Shown here: piece by piece, positions 35,883-45,652 of the stretch
Layout: every line of letters starts with the position of its first letter
Position numbering within the stretch: the first letter of the stretch is position 1
From: Flagellimonas sp. 389
GTDB taxonomy: Bacteria > Bacteroidota > Bacteroidia > Flavobacteriales > Flavobacteriaceae
Direction of reading: 5' to 3'
Length of the DNA: 64,000 bases
Assembly: GCF_018449435.1 (NCBI RefSeq)
Contig: NZ_JAHCMU010000005.1
Location: 62,001 to 126,000, forward strand
Translations under genes and position numbers: made by a program
Notes under the pieces: generated by a model
Databases searched by the model: none
What the model saw: only the letters and a program-made list of their open reading frames with translations
What the model was told of the DNA's origin: nothing

Positions 35883-36986
35883 TTAATCTCTTTTTGATAA
35901 AGATTTCACCGTTCTAAAACCCAAATGCTCTTGTGCAGAATCCGTACTATTCGCCATTCTTGAAGAAATGCGATAACTTGCACAATACGATTCATGGCAA
36001 AGAAATGAACCTCCTTTAATCACTTTTTCCTGTACATAGGGGTTGTTGGCATTAAAGGCCTCCTTAGCACCTTGAGGATTGATAATCACCTCTTCTGAAT
36101 TGGCCAATGTTCTGTAATACTTGGTATTGTACCAATCCGAAGTCCATTCCCATACATTCCCCGATGTATCGTAGAGTCCAAAAGCATTCGCCTCAAAACT
36201 TTTTACTGGAGCGGTACCTTCAAATCCATCTGCTTCATTATTTTCATTTGGAAAAGTTCCTGTCCAGATGTTTGCCCTATTTTCTAAACCATCTTTAAGT
36301 ACGCCCCAGTGGTACGGAGCATCTTTAACTGCATTCCCACGAGCGGCGTACTCCCATTCTGCCTCTGTTGGCAATCGATGCCCTTTCCATTCACAGTACG
36401 CCAATGCATCTTCAAAAGATATGTGAACTACGGGATGATTTTCTTTCCCGGTTAAATCACTTCCCGGTCCTTTAGGATGTTTCCAGGAAGCTCCTACTTT
36501 CCACTTCCACCATTGTGATACGTCCATAAAGTTAGTAACGGGTTCGGGCGTTTTTCTAAATATCAATGAGCCTGGCTGAAAAATTGAATCGTGTGGCTTT
36601 GGAGTTCCCGGAGGCAATTGTTGCTTCATCTCCTCCCAATCCAATGCCCGCTCTGCAACGGTAACGTAACCGGTAGCTTCTATAAACTTTTTAAATTCTG
36701 CATTGGTGACTTCCGTAGCATCCATAAAAAATCCATCTACTGTAACGGTATGGGAGGGTTTTTCGTGCGCCATAGCTAATTGATCCCCAGCTACAGCCCC
36801 TTGTTCAAAACTCCCTCCAGGAATCCAGACCATTCCTTCCGGTACTTTTACACCTTCAAGAAGACTATCTAGTATGGAATAACTTTCTTTTGGTTTTTCT
36901 TCGGATGGTTTTTGCTTTCTTGAATTACAGGAAAAAAGCAAAATCAAAAGAAGGACACCTATACTTTTATAATAGTTTAAAATCAT
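35883..36986 (-). CDS. formylglycine-generating enzyme (SUMF1-type) lipoprotein with both catalytic cysteines
   Basis: This 367-residue protein has a lipoprotein signal (LLLILLFSC) and one full FGE-sulfatase domain: WIPGGSFEQG, DATEVTNAEF, HRLPTEAEWEYAARG, SGNVWEWTSDWY and the C-terminal GGSFLCHESYC followed by HLGFR. The pair Cys330 and Cys335 in CxxxxC matches the copper-binding catalytic cysteines of true FGE, which convert a sulfatase Cys or Ser to formylglycine. This contrasts with GldK at 52.5 kb, same fold without cysteines. A secreted sulfatase activation role is therefore plausible, though no sulfatase gene is in the window. It is convergent with the receptor gene, 9 nt apart. Confidence 0.9.
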   Translation of the reverse strand: MILNYYKSIGVLLLILLFSCNSRKQKPSEEKPKESYSILDSLLEGVKVPEGMVWIPGGSFEQGAVAGDQLAMAHEKPSHTVTVDGFFMDATEVTNAEFKKFIEATGYVTVAERALDWEEMKQQLPPGTPKPHDSIFQPGSLIFRKTPEPVTNFMDVSQWWKWKVGASWKHPKGPGSDLTGKENHPVVHISFEDALAYCEWKGHRLPTEAEWEYAARGNAVKDAPYHWGVLKDGLENRANIWTGTFPNENNEADGFEGTAPVKSFEANAFGLYDTSGNVWEWTSDWYNTKYYRTLANSEEVIINPQGAKEAFNANNPYVQEKVIKGGSFLCHESYCASYRISSRMANSTDSAQEHLGFRTVKSLSKRD

Positions 36987-37107
36987 GCCTATTGGTTTTT
37001 AGGTAAACGAAGATACAAAGGCGTTTTTGCCTTTCGACAAGCTTGTTTCATAAAAAATAGATTGAAAACAATAGTACTTCCTAAAGAGAATATACTTTTC
37101 GAAGATT

Positions 37108-38439
37108 TTATGTTACCTCCAAAATTGGTTTTCTTCTTTGTGTGAAATTTAAGATCATTAACACAGTGATAATTAAAAAAATCATTCCACCGATTATGAA
37201 AACTTTCGTTGCTAAAAACTCAAACAAAACTCCGCCTAGAATGAGCCCAAACATACTGGCGATACTTCCCATGCTATTCCCATAGCCCTGAATAGTTCCT
37301 TGCATAGTTGATTTACCTGTTCTGGACAAGAGTGCCATAAAGCTTGGCCACATTAATCCGTTCCCTATGGAAAGCAGTGTATTTGCCAAATAGATAATCA
37401 ATAAACTCTGGTAAGATAATAGTAGAAATGACAGCGCCAATACAAACGAACCTACCAGGATTAGCTTTTCATTGCTCACTTTTCCCTCTAGTTTAGTAAG
37501 TACCGGACCTTGGACAATAATCATGATAAGACTTGAGTATGCCAAAAAAACACCCAAATTCGTAGAGGACCACTCCAAAATGGTATTCGCATAAATGGGC
37601 AATCCTGCATAGAAAAGGCTAAATCCTAAAAAGGTGAGAAAATAGACAAGGTACAGCAAAGGAATCCCAGGTTCTTTCAAAACCATCTTTAAACTGGTTT
37701 TTTGTGGGCCCGCCTGCAGCTCACCTTCTTGATAGCAGTCTTTATGCTCGACCTGAAAGAATCGACGTAGCGAACGCAAACCTACTTTACCGGTATTAAC
37801 GACGCAAGGAACACTTTCCTTTAATTGTGTGTTGATTACAAATATGGCCACTAATGAGATTATGGCAGCCAAAATCAAAGGCAAGACCTCACCCAAAATA
37901 GTTGATGCTAAAACCCCTGCAAAAGCCGGCCCCAGTACAAAGCCCAGACTGGTCGCGGCACCCATTTTTCCAAAATTTGAATTTCTGTCCTCATCGGTAG
38001 AGATATCGGATAGGTAAGCGTTGGCGACAGAGATGTTTCCGCCCGTAAAACCATCAAAAATTCTGGCCAGGAAAATAATGACCAAGGGCAGGGTCATCAC
38101 ATAACTTCCTGTAATATTTGTATTCTGTGACCATAACTCGGTTTCGGGAAGGATAAAGGCCAACAAGAAAAGTGTCCAGGCAACAAAGGTTCCCAACTGG
38201 CTTATGACGAGTACTTTTTTTCGCCCAATTTTGTCGGAAAGCCGCCCTAATATGGGTGCACCTATAAATTGAAAAAAGGGGTACATAGCTCCCAGGATTC
38301 CATAGATAAAACCGTTTCCTCCCAAATCCGTTACTATAAAAATAAGAATAGGTACTACAATGCTATAGCCCAATATTCCAATGAAATTGACCAATAAAAT
38401 AGGAAAAATCTTAGGAGAAATGAGCTTGGGAAGCTTCAT
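37108..38439 (-). CDS. MFS transporter, TetA-like
   Basis: A 443-residue transporter with 12 predicted helices. The loop 2-3 motif GRLSDKIGRKKV and the helix-5 region GFVLGPAFAGVL mark it as a drug:H+ antiporter-type MFS protein (TCR/Tet subfamily). Between helices 6 and 7 is a long cytoplasmic loop with Cys and charged residues. Substrate unknown. It follows the CPXCG zinc-ribbon gene by 38 nt and may share its transcript. Confidence 0.9.
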   Translation of the reverse strand: MKLPKLISPKIFPILLVNFIGILGYSIVVPILIFIVTDLGGNGFIYGILGAMYPFFQFIGAPILGRLSDKIGRKKVLVISQLGTFVAWTLFLLAFILPETELWSQNTNITGSYVMTLPLVIIFLARIFDGFTGGNISVANAYLSDISTDEDRNSNFGKMGAATSLGFVLGPAFAGVLASTILGEVLPLILAAIISLVAIFVINTQLKESVPCVVNTGKVGLRSLRRFFQVEHKDCYQEGELQAGPQKTSLKMVLKEPGIPLLYLVYFLTFLGFSLFYAGLPIYANTILEWSSTNLGVFLAYSSLIMIIVQGPVLTKLEGKVSNEKLILVGSFVLALSFLLLSYQSLLIIYLANTLLSIGNGLMWPSFMALLSRTGKSTMQGTIQGYGNSMGSIASMFGLILGGVLFEFLATKVFIIGGMIFLIITVLMILNFTQRRKPILEVT

Positions 38440-38477
38440 ATAAAGTTAAAAATCCGTTCCTTTTAAAGATACGGATT

Positions 38478-38660
38478 TTATTGTCCCAATTCCCTAGCTT
38501 CAAAACGAACAAGTTCTTGATTTTCAAAAGCCGTATTTGCTTCAATAGGATTGCAACATACCTCGCAATCCTCAACATAGGTTTGGTTGGATACCGACAT
38601 ATCCAGCAGAAAAGAAATCTCTTCCCAACAATAGGGACATTGAAAAAAATGTTCGTGCAT
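38478..38660 (-). CDS. CPXCG-motif cysteine-rich small protein
   Basis: A 60-residue zinc-ribbon-like protein with CPYC (Cys8, Cys11) and CEVC (Cys32, Cys35, with Cys36 adjacent). This arrangement is that of the CPXCG family of small cysteine-rich proteins of unknown function, found across Proteobacteria and Bacteroidota. It is 38 nt upstream of the MFS gene. Confidence 0.85.
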   Translation of the reverse strand: MHEHFFQCPYCWEEISFLLDMSVSNQTYVEDCEVCCNPIEANTAFENQELVRFEARELGQ

Positions 38661-38690
38661 ATCTTATTCAAAAACAATTCTTACGAGTTC

Positions 38691-38713
38691 AATATCTCGA
38701 CTGCGCTCGATAT
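38691..38713. repeat. REP-like imperfect palindrome
   Basis: TCGA repeats flank CTGCGC within a short imperfect palindrome (ATATC...GATAT) between the TolC stop and the CPXCG start. It resembles the CTGCGCTC-containing intergenic repeats often seen in Flavobacteriaceae. Confidence 0.35.
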
Positions 38714-38736
38714 GGCTTAACGTATCAATTCGCCGA

Positions 38737-40065
38737 TCAAAAGTCTACGTTCAGCAATTGACCGCTTATTTGCAACATTTGTAATTCGGCCAGTTTAGCA
38801 CTGTATTTGGCTTGACTTTGTGCTAACTCCGCATTCAATAAATTTAACTGTGCCTGCCTAAATTCTATAGAGGTGACTTGGCCCAACTTATAGCGTTCGT
38901 CTGTTCGTTTAAAGTTGTTTTGGTTGGTCTGCAAATTCTTTTCCTGCACTTCCAAAACGAACAATGCGTTAGTGTAACTATCCCATGCATTTCGGATATC
39001 GCGCTCTACTTCCAGCTCTATTTGTTTTTTTAGCAGTTCTTGATTTTCGTATCCGATTTTTACATTTTTTATACCAGTAACCCCTCTTCCACCATCAAAA
39101 AGGTTCCATGTTAAGTTAACCGCTCCCGTTACTCCTGTTGAAGTGTTCTGAATTAAGAAAGCAAGTGGACTGTTGTTGTTGGATTCATTCCAACCGTATG
39201 TTCCCGTCAAACCAATGGTGGGCAAAAAAACGCTTTTAGCGGCCTTAACATTATATTCGTTGATAATCATTTCTTTATCCACAATCTGTAAACGAACATT
39301 GTTCAATTTTGCTTCTTCGTGCATGTTCTCCATTTGTAGCCCAGGAACAAAGTTGACCGTAGTATCTGCTAAAAACTGGTTTGAAAGCTCTTGGTTCAAG
39401 ACTAGGTTTAAATCCCGCATTGTATTGCGTAACTGTTGTCTGGAATTTAAAAGATTGATGCTATCCGTATTTATATCCACCTCGGCATTCAACACATCTA
39501 AGCCCGTATTCTGTCCATATTCAAATTGATATTCAGCACGTTTCAATCGCTCCTTTGAAATTTCTAAGGCCTGCCCAAGATTGTTGGTGTTTTCGGTCAA
39601 TCTGGCTACTTCGTAATACACCGTAAACAACTGAAGAATTGTGTTTTCTATGGTTTGTCTTACTTCTAATTCCGACTGTTGTGAGCGTTCCTTAAAACTT
39701 TTATAGGTGTACCGTCTGTTGAGACCATCGAACAAGGTATAGTTTACATCTACGGATGCATTGTAACGTCTTGTTTCTGCGCCATCCGCTGTACGCACAT
39801 CGCCACTTGCCAACTGACCTTCTGTATTCTGTACATCTATACTTCCGCCTCCTATTGCGGTTACCGTTGGCAAATATCCAGAATTTAAGATGCTGGCATT
39901 ATTATCATCGATTTTTTTTGTGTTTCTGGCGACCCTAATGTCCAAATTATTTTCTAAAGCCAAATCAATAGCTTCTTCTTTGGACAGTATTTTATCCTGA
40001 GCTTGTATTGAATGTATGTGAACCAGTAAAAAAAAGGGTAGTGTATATAATATACTTCTCATCAT
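38737..40065 (-). CDS. TolC family outer-membrane efflux protein of the RND operon
   Basis: A 442-residue outer-membrane channel with signal peptide (LPFFLLVHIHSIQA) and two OEP domains (KEEAIDLALENNLDIRVARN; EVERDIRNAWDSYTNALFVL). Its start overlaps the RND pump stop by 4 nt, and it is last in the operon adaptor-pump-channel. It is clearly different from the TolC at 3958. Confidence 0.92.
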   Translation of the reverse strand: MMRSILYTLPFFLLVHIHSIQAQDKILSKEEAIDLALENNLDIRVARNTKKIDDNNASILNSGYLPTVTAIGGGSIDVQNTEGQLASGDVRTADGAETRRYNASVDVNYTLFDGLNRRYTYKSFKERSQQSELEVRQTIENTILQLFTVYYEVARLTENTNNLGQALEISKERLKRAEYQFEYGQNTGLDVLNAEVDINTDSINLLNSRQQLRNTMRDLNLVLNQELSNQFLADTTVNFVPGLQMENMHEEAKLNNVRLQIVDKEMIINEYNVKAAKSVFLPTIGLTGTYGWNESNNNSPLAFLIQNTSTGVTGAVNLTWNLFDGGRGVTGIKNVKIGYENQELLKKQIELEVERDIRNAWDSYTNALFVLEVQEKNLQTNQNNFKRTDERYKLGQVTSIEFRQAQLNLLNAELAQSQAKYSAKLAELQMLQISGQLLNVDF

Positions 40066-43000
40066 CTTGTTTCTTCTAAAACTTCTGAAACGTCTTCGTT
40101 GGATTCTATATGGTTTGTACTTCCGTTGAGCTTGTGCGTACCTTCCAACATAAACTGTTCTTCACCTTGCTCTTTAATAGCGCGCTCCACCTCTTCTTTG
40201 GAAACTTTTTCACCAGTCCATATTCTCTTGCTCCAAACTTTTATATTATTTCCGAACGAAAGGAACAAAGGCAACATGACCAAGGTCAAAACGGTGGCAA
40301 AACCAATACCATATGCAATAGAGATGGCCATTGGTTTAAGAAATTGTGCCTGTCTACTTTTTTCCAATAGCAATGGTGCCAAACCAGCAATAGTGGTAAC
40401 AGAAGTTAAAAATATAGCTCTAAAACGAGAGCGACCGGCTTCATATATAGCTTCGTTGAATTTGAGACCATTACGAAGGTTTATATTGAATTTACCAATA
40501 AGTACCAGACCGTCATTGACCATGATACCTATAAGGGCAATAATGCCCAGCATGGAAAGGATATTAATTGGAAAGCCATGTATCCAATGCCCCCATGCCA
40601 CAGCCGTTAAACTAAAGGGCACCAAAAGTATGAGCAATAAAGGTTGACTAAAACTTCTAAAAGTAAATGCTATGGTCACAAAGATCAGAAAAAGTACCGT
40701 AAGGCCTGCAAAACGTAAGGAACCTATAAGTTTATTTGCCTCTCTGTTCTGTCCTTCGTAAGATGGGGTTATTGAGGGATATTTTGATAATATCTCTGGC
40801 ATAACATCTGTACGAATCCAAGTCATTGCATCCGTTCCACTAGTCGTTTCCGGGTCTTTTAAATCAGATGAAACTTGAATTTCCCGTAGCCCGTCCAAGT
40901 GATTGATAGCAACATCGCCGCGTTCAATGGAGTACGTGGCAATTTCCTTAAGTGGTATCCGCTCTCCATTGGGCGCTGAAATCCGCATCTCGTCCAAATC
41001 AGCAATGGAAGATCTATTATCTCTATCGTAACGGACCCAAACCCGAATCTCGTCCTGTCCTCTCTGAAAACGTTGTGCTTGGGCACCAAAAAAACCCGAT
41101 CGCACTTGGTTCATAACGGTTTGGAGATTCAATCCAAGTAAATAAGCGTTTTCTTTTAGTTCCAGTCGTATTTCTTTGATTCCCGCTGGATCGTTATCGG
41201 TAACATCCTTTAAAAGCGAATTGTTCAGCATCGCTGTTTTTAATTCTGTCTTAGCTGCTTTGAGTTCTTCTATATTATTTCCTAAAAGTGAAACAGAAAC
41301 TGGATCACCCCCAAAATTGCCCCCAGAACCATAGATAAGACTTTCCACACCTACAACTGGACCCACCAATTCCCTAAGCCGTGTGGTCACCAAGTCTGCC
41401 CTGATCGCATCTGGACGTTCTTCTCCAGGCAATAAATTAATGATCAATCTTGCTGATGAGGAGCCCGGGCCCACATTTTTAAGCATGTTTTCGAACAACA
41501 TCTTATCCGTTTCCTGTAAATATTCATCCGTTAGCTCTTGATTTACTATTTGTGCTTTGTCCTGTATTAAACTGATAATGGAATCTGTTATTTTTTCGTT
41601 AGTTCCATTCGGCATAGACAATTCCACTGCAATCTGATCACTGGCAATTCTTGGAAAAAACGCAGTTCTTATGATGCCTCCCCCTATAGACCCAAAGGTC
41701 AAAACAAGTGCCATAAAAAAAATGGCAAAAGTGAGTAATTTATAGTCTAGGGCAAAGCGTAATGTAGGACTATATAACTTGTCACGCATCCAAGCCATGG
41801 ATTGGTCACCCATTTTATTGATAACCCTCAATTTGGAAAAAACACGGGCAACTCCATTCTTAGGTCCCTGCTTTTGTGGTTGAAGTGCTTTTGAATGTGC
41901 CAAATGTGCAGGTAATATAATCAGTGCTTCCACCAAAGAAACCACCAAAGTCAATATGACGATTACAGATACCTCACTAAAGAAATCACCTATCCTTCCA
42001 TCCAAAAACAGAAAGATTGAAAATGCTAGTATCGTGGTTATGATTGCGGAAAGAATAGGGGGAATAACCTCCATGGTACCATCTATAGCCGCCTGAACGG
42101 GTGTTTTTCCTTTTTCGTAATGTTGATAGATATTTTCGGCTATCACGATACCATCATCCACCAAAATCCCAATAACGATAATCATCCCAAATAAAGACAG
42201 TACATTAATGGTAACATTGAGCATTGGAGCAAAAACAAACATCCCCAAAAAAGCTATCGGTAGGCCAAAAGCCACCCAAAACGCCAATCTGGTATTCAAG
42301 AAAAGAGATAGAAAAAGAAGCACTAAGGCCATACCTACAATGGCATTTTCCGTAAGTAGGTCTGTACGTTGCGTAAGTGTTTTGGACAGATCCCTAACAA
42401 CATCCAATTGAACATTGGTGTATTTCTGATTGAAATCCTCTATATACTCTTTTACATTCTCCGCAGAACCGATTAAATCTTCGGTGTTGGTACTTGTTAT
42501 TGTCACGTTTACCGATAAGTCGCCATTGAAGTAGGATACATTTGGTGTTTCGGAAAAACGATCACGAATCTTTGCTACGTCCTTTAATCGTATGACTTTA
42601 CCGGATTCATCTGCCCGTACCACCAGATTCGAAAGTTCATCACCATAATAGGAGCGGTTGTTTGCCCTTATCAGATATTCCTCCGAATTGGTTTTTATAT
42701 TCCCTCCCGTCACCAAAATATTGGCACCTGAAACGGCTTGTGCTACATCGGCAAAAGAAATATCGTAGGCCAAAAGACTATTCTCATCAACAGCAATTTC
42801 TATTTCTTCATCTGGATACCCTGCAATTTCTATTTGTGATATCCCATCGATTGCACGCAAATCATTTTCTATCTGGCGACCTATCTGTTTTAAGGTTACC
42901 AACGGAATATTATTTCCACTTACCGCAAAACTTATAGTAGGTCTTACCGCTTCTAGTTTTGAAACCACAAGAGGTTCCATACCTGTAGGAAATGTGGGGA

Positions 43001-43346
43001 CTCTATCGACTGCGTTTTTAACTTCCAATAACATGAAATCGATGTCCCTGCCTTTTTCAATCTCTACGTTTATGGTTCCGCTATTTTCACTTGAGGTCGA
43101 GGTCACCCTATCCACTCCTTCCAAACCTTTGAGGTTATCCTCAATTTTTAGAACAATACCTTCCTCTACTTCTTGTGGGGATGCTCCAGGATATGTAATT
43201 GCTATAACAACATTTCGTGATTCTGCAAGTGGGAAAAATGATGATTTTAGCGAAAGTGCCCCAACAATACCAAAAATGAAAAAAGCAATAATGATTACAT
43301 TTACCGCTACGTGATACTTAATGAAATAAGATATTACCTTTCTCAC
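40062..43346 (-). CDS. RND efflux pump inner-membrane subunit (AcrB/MMPL type)
   Basis: The 1094-residue pump has the RND plan of two repeated halves, each with one helix, a large periplasmic porter/docking region and five to six helices. The helix-4 region GILVDDGIVIAENI carries the paired Asp of the proton relay and helix 10 has VNDGLVLIGKF with the partner Lys. It is flanked by an adaptor gene (4-nt overlap upstream) and a TolC gene (4-nt overlap downstream). The extended, charged C-terminus (about 45 residues) is longer than in AcrB. Substrate unknown. Confidence 0.95.
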   Translation of the reverse strand: MRKVISYFIKYHVAVNVIIIAFFIFGIVGALSLKSSFFPLAESRNVVIAITYPGASPQEVEEGIVLKIEDNLKGLEGVDRVTSTSSENSGTINVEIEKGRDIDFMLLEVKNAVDRVPTFPTGMEPLVVSKLEAVRPTISFAVSGNNIPLVTLKQIGRQIENDLRAIDGISQIEIAGYPDEEIEIAVDENSLLAYDISFADVAQAVSGANILVTGGNIKTNSEEYLIRANNRSYYGDELSNLVVRADESGKVIRLKDVAKIRDRFSETPNVSYFNGDLSVNVTITSTNTEDLIGSAENVKEYIEDFNQKYTNVQLDVVRDLSKTLTQRTDLLTENAIVGMALVLLFLSLFLNTRLAFWVAFGLPIAFLGMFVFAPMLNVTINVLSLFGMIIVIGILVDDGIVIAENIYQHYEKGKTPVQAAIDGTMEVIPPILSAIITTILAFSIFLFLDGRIGDFFSEVSVIVILTLVVSLVEALIILPAHLAHSKALQPQKQGPKNGVARVFSKLRVINKMGDQSMAWMRDKLYSPTLRFALDYKLLTFAIFFMALVLTFGSIGGGIIRTAFFPRIASDQIAVELSMPNGTNEKITDSIISLIQDKAQIVNQELTDEYLQETDKMLFENMLKNVGPGSSSARLIINLLPGEERPDAIRADLVTTRLRELVGPVVGVESLIYGSGGNFGGDPVSVSLLGNNIEELKAAKTELKTAMLNNSLLKDVTDNDPAGIKEIRLELKENAYLLGLNLQTVMNQVRSGFFGAQAQRFQRGQDEIRVWVRYDRDNRSSIADLDEMRISAPNGERIPLKEIATYSIERGDVAINHLDGLREIQVSSDLKDPETTSGTDAMTWIRTDVMPEILSKYPSITPSYEGQNREANKLIGSLRFAGLTVLFLIFVTIAFTFRSFSQPLLLILLVPFSLTAVAWGHWIHGFPINILSMLGIIALIGIMVNDGLVLIGKFNINLRNGLKFNEAIYEAGRSRFRAIFLTSVTTIAGLAPLLLEKSRQAQFLKPMAISIAYGIGFATVLTLVMLPLFLSFGNNIKVWSKRIWTGEKVSKEEVERAIKEQGEEQFMLEGTHKLNGSTNHIESNEDVSEVLEETR

Positions 43347-44479
43347 GATTTCGCCTTTTTATCTTGATTTTCGTCATATACCTTCACCAGCATTCCTGCA
43401 TATGCACCCGTGAGCGATTTGGAAACAATCACTTCACTGTCCGGCACATCTTTTAGCACTACTTTTTTATCCGTGAAATATACGGGCTTAACGTCTATTA
43501 AATCAAGTACTGAATCGCGTACCACAAAAATTTGATTGTTCTCAAGTAACAATGAACGGTCTACTTCGATGGCATTGGCTTCTTCTTTTGCCTCTACATT
43601 GGCCTCCAAATATTGTCCTTCTTTCAAGTTTTCGCCACTAACCTCTATAAATACGGTTATGGTCTGCGAACTTTGGTCAACACGTCCATTAATTCGAGTT
43701 ACCTCACCCATATAATCCTGTGTATTCTCCAGGTTTGAAAGTTGTACTTTTTTTCCCAATTTTAAAAAATCTCCGTACGTTTTACTAACGGACACCTCTA
43801 ATTCATAAGCTCCCACGCTTATGAACTCTCCTAATTTTTGTCCTGCCCGTATCAAGGTTCCTTCTGTCACCAAAGCTTCGGTCAGGACACCATTAAAAGG
43901 TGCAGCAATATTATACTTGGAGAGACGCTGTTCAAGGTTCTTTACATTATAATAGTTGGATATAATACCTCTACCGGAAATAAAGAATTTTTCCTTCTCT
44001 GTAGTAATTTCAGGTAATTTGGGAGTACTGTTGTTTAAATCGAAGTTATTTAAATATTCTTGCCATTTGGTATAGATTTCTGGATAATCCAATCGTAAGT
44101 CCGGCATAATGGAAGTCAACAGATTGTACAAATCGCTTTTGGCGGATTGTACGCTGGCATAATACTCATTGGCATCGATTCTGATTAAAGTCTGTCCGGT
44201 ACTATATTCCTGACCTGTCCTAAATAATTTACTTCCAGACCTGAAAACGCCCTGAACCTCAGAAAACAGTTCAACACGTTGCTTTGCCCTTAAATTTCCA
44301 TTAGCGGGAACTACTATTGGAATAACGCTATTTAGCACCGTATCTACAAAAACAGTCTTGACAACTTGTTGTGGCTTTGGTCTTCTATCCTTTTTGCTTC
44401 CCGCAATCAATCCAGCGAAATATAATGATGCAAAAATAATTAGGCCGCCTACAACAGCAGAAATAATAAGCTTACGCAT
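43343..44479 (-). CDS. RND periplasmic adaptor (membrane fusion protein)
   Basis: A 378-residue adaptor with an N-terminal membrane anchor, split lipoyl domain (VPANGNLRAKQRVELFSEV and YNIAAPFNGVLTEALVTEG), a central helical region with an insert of about 40 residues (PDLRLDYPEIYTKWQEYLNN), and a beta-barrel domain. It is first in the RND operon and overlaps the pump gene by 4 nt. The insert in the hairpin is characteristic of a Bacteroidota subgroup as far as I recall. Confidence 0.9.
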   Translation of the reverse strand: MRKLIISAVVGGLIIFASLYFAGLIAGSKKDRRPKPQQVVKTVFVDTVLNSVIPIVVPANGNLRAKQRVELFSEVQGVFRSGSKLFRTGQEYSTGQTLIRIDANEYYASVQSAKSDLYNLLTSIMPDLRLDYPEIYTKWQEYLNNFDLNNSTPKLPEITTEKEKFFISGRGIISNYYNVKNLEQRLSKYNIAAPFNGVLTEALVTEGTLIRAGQKLGEFISVGAYELEVSVSKTYGDFLKLGKKVQLSNLENTQDYMGEVTRINGRVDQSSQTITVFIEVSGENLKEGQYLEANVEAKEEANAIEVDRSLLLENNQIFVVRDSVLDLIDVKPVYFTDKKVVLKDVPDSEVIVSKSLTGAYAGMLVKVYDENQDKKAKS

Positions 44480-44501
44480 GTGTCGTATAAATTAGTCCCT
44501 G

Positions 44502-44509
44502 CAAAACTA
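44502..44509 (-). promoter_or_regulatory. -7 element (TAGTTTTG) of the RND operon
   Basis: Exact TAnnTTTG on the - strand, 22 nt before the adaptor start codon. Confidence 0.45.
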
Positions 44510-44573
44510 TCCCCTCCTATAAGTTTGAAGGGTTAAATATTTCATAAAATGTTTATCCTTTTAATTTTTGACA

Positions 44574-44602
44574 AAAAAAAGGGGATACACGCCTGTATCC
44601 CC
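44574..44602 (-). terminator. terminator of the LRR gene
   Basis: Exact 9-bp arms (44581-44589 with 44594-44602) and loop CGCC; on the - strand seven T residues follow. Lies 28 nt after the LRR stop. Confidence 0.9.
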
Positions 44603-44629
44603 AAACCAAACAAACTAAAGTATAACTAA

Positions 44630-45517
44630 CTACTCATTATCGTCTTCGTCTTCGAATTTTGTGTCCGCCATTCTAGAACGTTTTAATTGTATTTCATTGA
44701 ATTTAGGATTCAATGTTTTTTCGTCAGAATCAAAAACTAAAAACTGTTTTGTATCCATTTCGTTTAATCCTTTGTAGGAATTAAATCTGTTGTTCTGTAT
44801 CTGTAGAATTTTTAAACTTGCCAATTGTGCAAATTCTAGAGGTATTTCGCCACCTAATTGGTTATTTGCCAATACCAATTCCTTCAACTGACCTAGTTTT
44901 CCTATTTCTTGGGGAATTGTTCCCTCTAAATTGTTTTCAAAAAGACCTAGTGCCTCTAAGTTTGATAGGTTTCCTATGGAATTAGGGATAATACCCTTCA
45001 AGTTATTGCTAGAGAGATTAAGTTCTTTCAGATTTTTTAATTTCCCAAATGATGCGGGTATGGCACCCGTCAAAAAATTATTGAACATAGAAAAAACCTG
45101 AAGTGATTCCAATTGATTCACATCTGCTGGTAAAGATCCTTTGATTCTATTCATCTCTAAACGCAAGACTTGTAAATTTTCAAGTTTCACAATATTCTCG
45201 GGCAAAACGCCGGTAATATTATTGAAAGCAAGGTTTAAGTGCGTCAAGTATTTCAGTTTCCCTATACTTTCAGGAAGAATTCCTTCCAAATTGTTTCTAA
45301 AAAGGTTAATCTTTACAACATGGTTGTCCTTCACTTGTATACCTTTCCATGTATCCACGGGGTCCTTTAGGTTCCAAGGAGTGGTCCATTTTTCACCATT
45401 CATGCTTTTGAACAGATCTACCAATGCGTCTTTTTCCTTTTTGGAAACCGCTGCATTAATAAATAATTGGGAAGTAATACATACTACTATCAAACAAAAA
45501 AATGTCTTTCTGAGCAT
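44630..45517 (-). CDS. secreted leucine-rich-repeat protein
   Basis: A 295-residue protein with a signal peptide (FFCLIVVCITSQLFINA) and about eight plant-type leucine-rich repeats of 23-24 residues (LKNLKELNLSSNNLKGIIPNSIG pattern, I/LPxSIGxL), preceded by an N-terminal LRR cap (KDALVDLFKSMNGEKW, WKGI). The C-terminus is charged (KFEDEDDNE) and has no recognisable T9SS sorting domain. Such proteins mediate protein-protein contacts at the surface or in the periplasm. It has its own strong terminator and no operon partner. Confidence 0.85.
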   Translation of the reverse strand: MLRKTFFCLIVVCITSQLFINAAVSKKEKDALVDLFKSMNGEKWTTPWNLKDPVDTWKGIQVKDNHVVKINLFRNNLEGILPESIGKLKYLTHLNLAFNNITGVLPENIVKLENLQVLRLEMNRIKGSLPADVNQLESLQVFSMFNNFLTGAIPASFGKLKNLKELNLSSNNLKGIIPNSIGNLSNLEALGLFENNLEGTIPQEIGKLGQLKELVLANNQLGGEIPLEFAQLASLKILQIQNNRFNSYKGLNEMDTKQFLVFDSDEKTLNPKFNEIQLKRSRMADTKFEDEDDNE

Positions 45518-45652
45518 GGGTTATGCGTTTAGGTATCGTGTTATAGGTGCAAATATGGCAATGAAAGTAAAATCTTACAAATTAATTGGGTGAACTACGA
45601 GCAATATGTTGTAAACGAAGTGAATTATGTGGTGAAGAAATCTTTTTTGATG

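Noticed and set aside
42994..43314. Long antisense frame inside the RND pump gene
   Set aside because: Its composition follows from the opposite strand's codons and it has no start signals; the RND frame is clearly the coding one.
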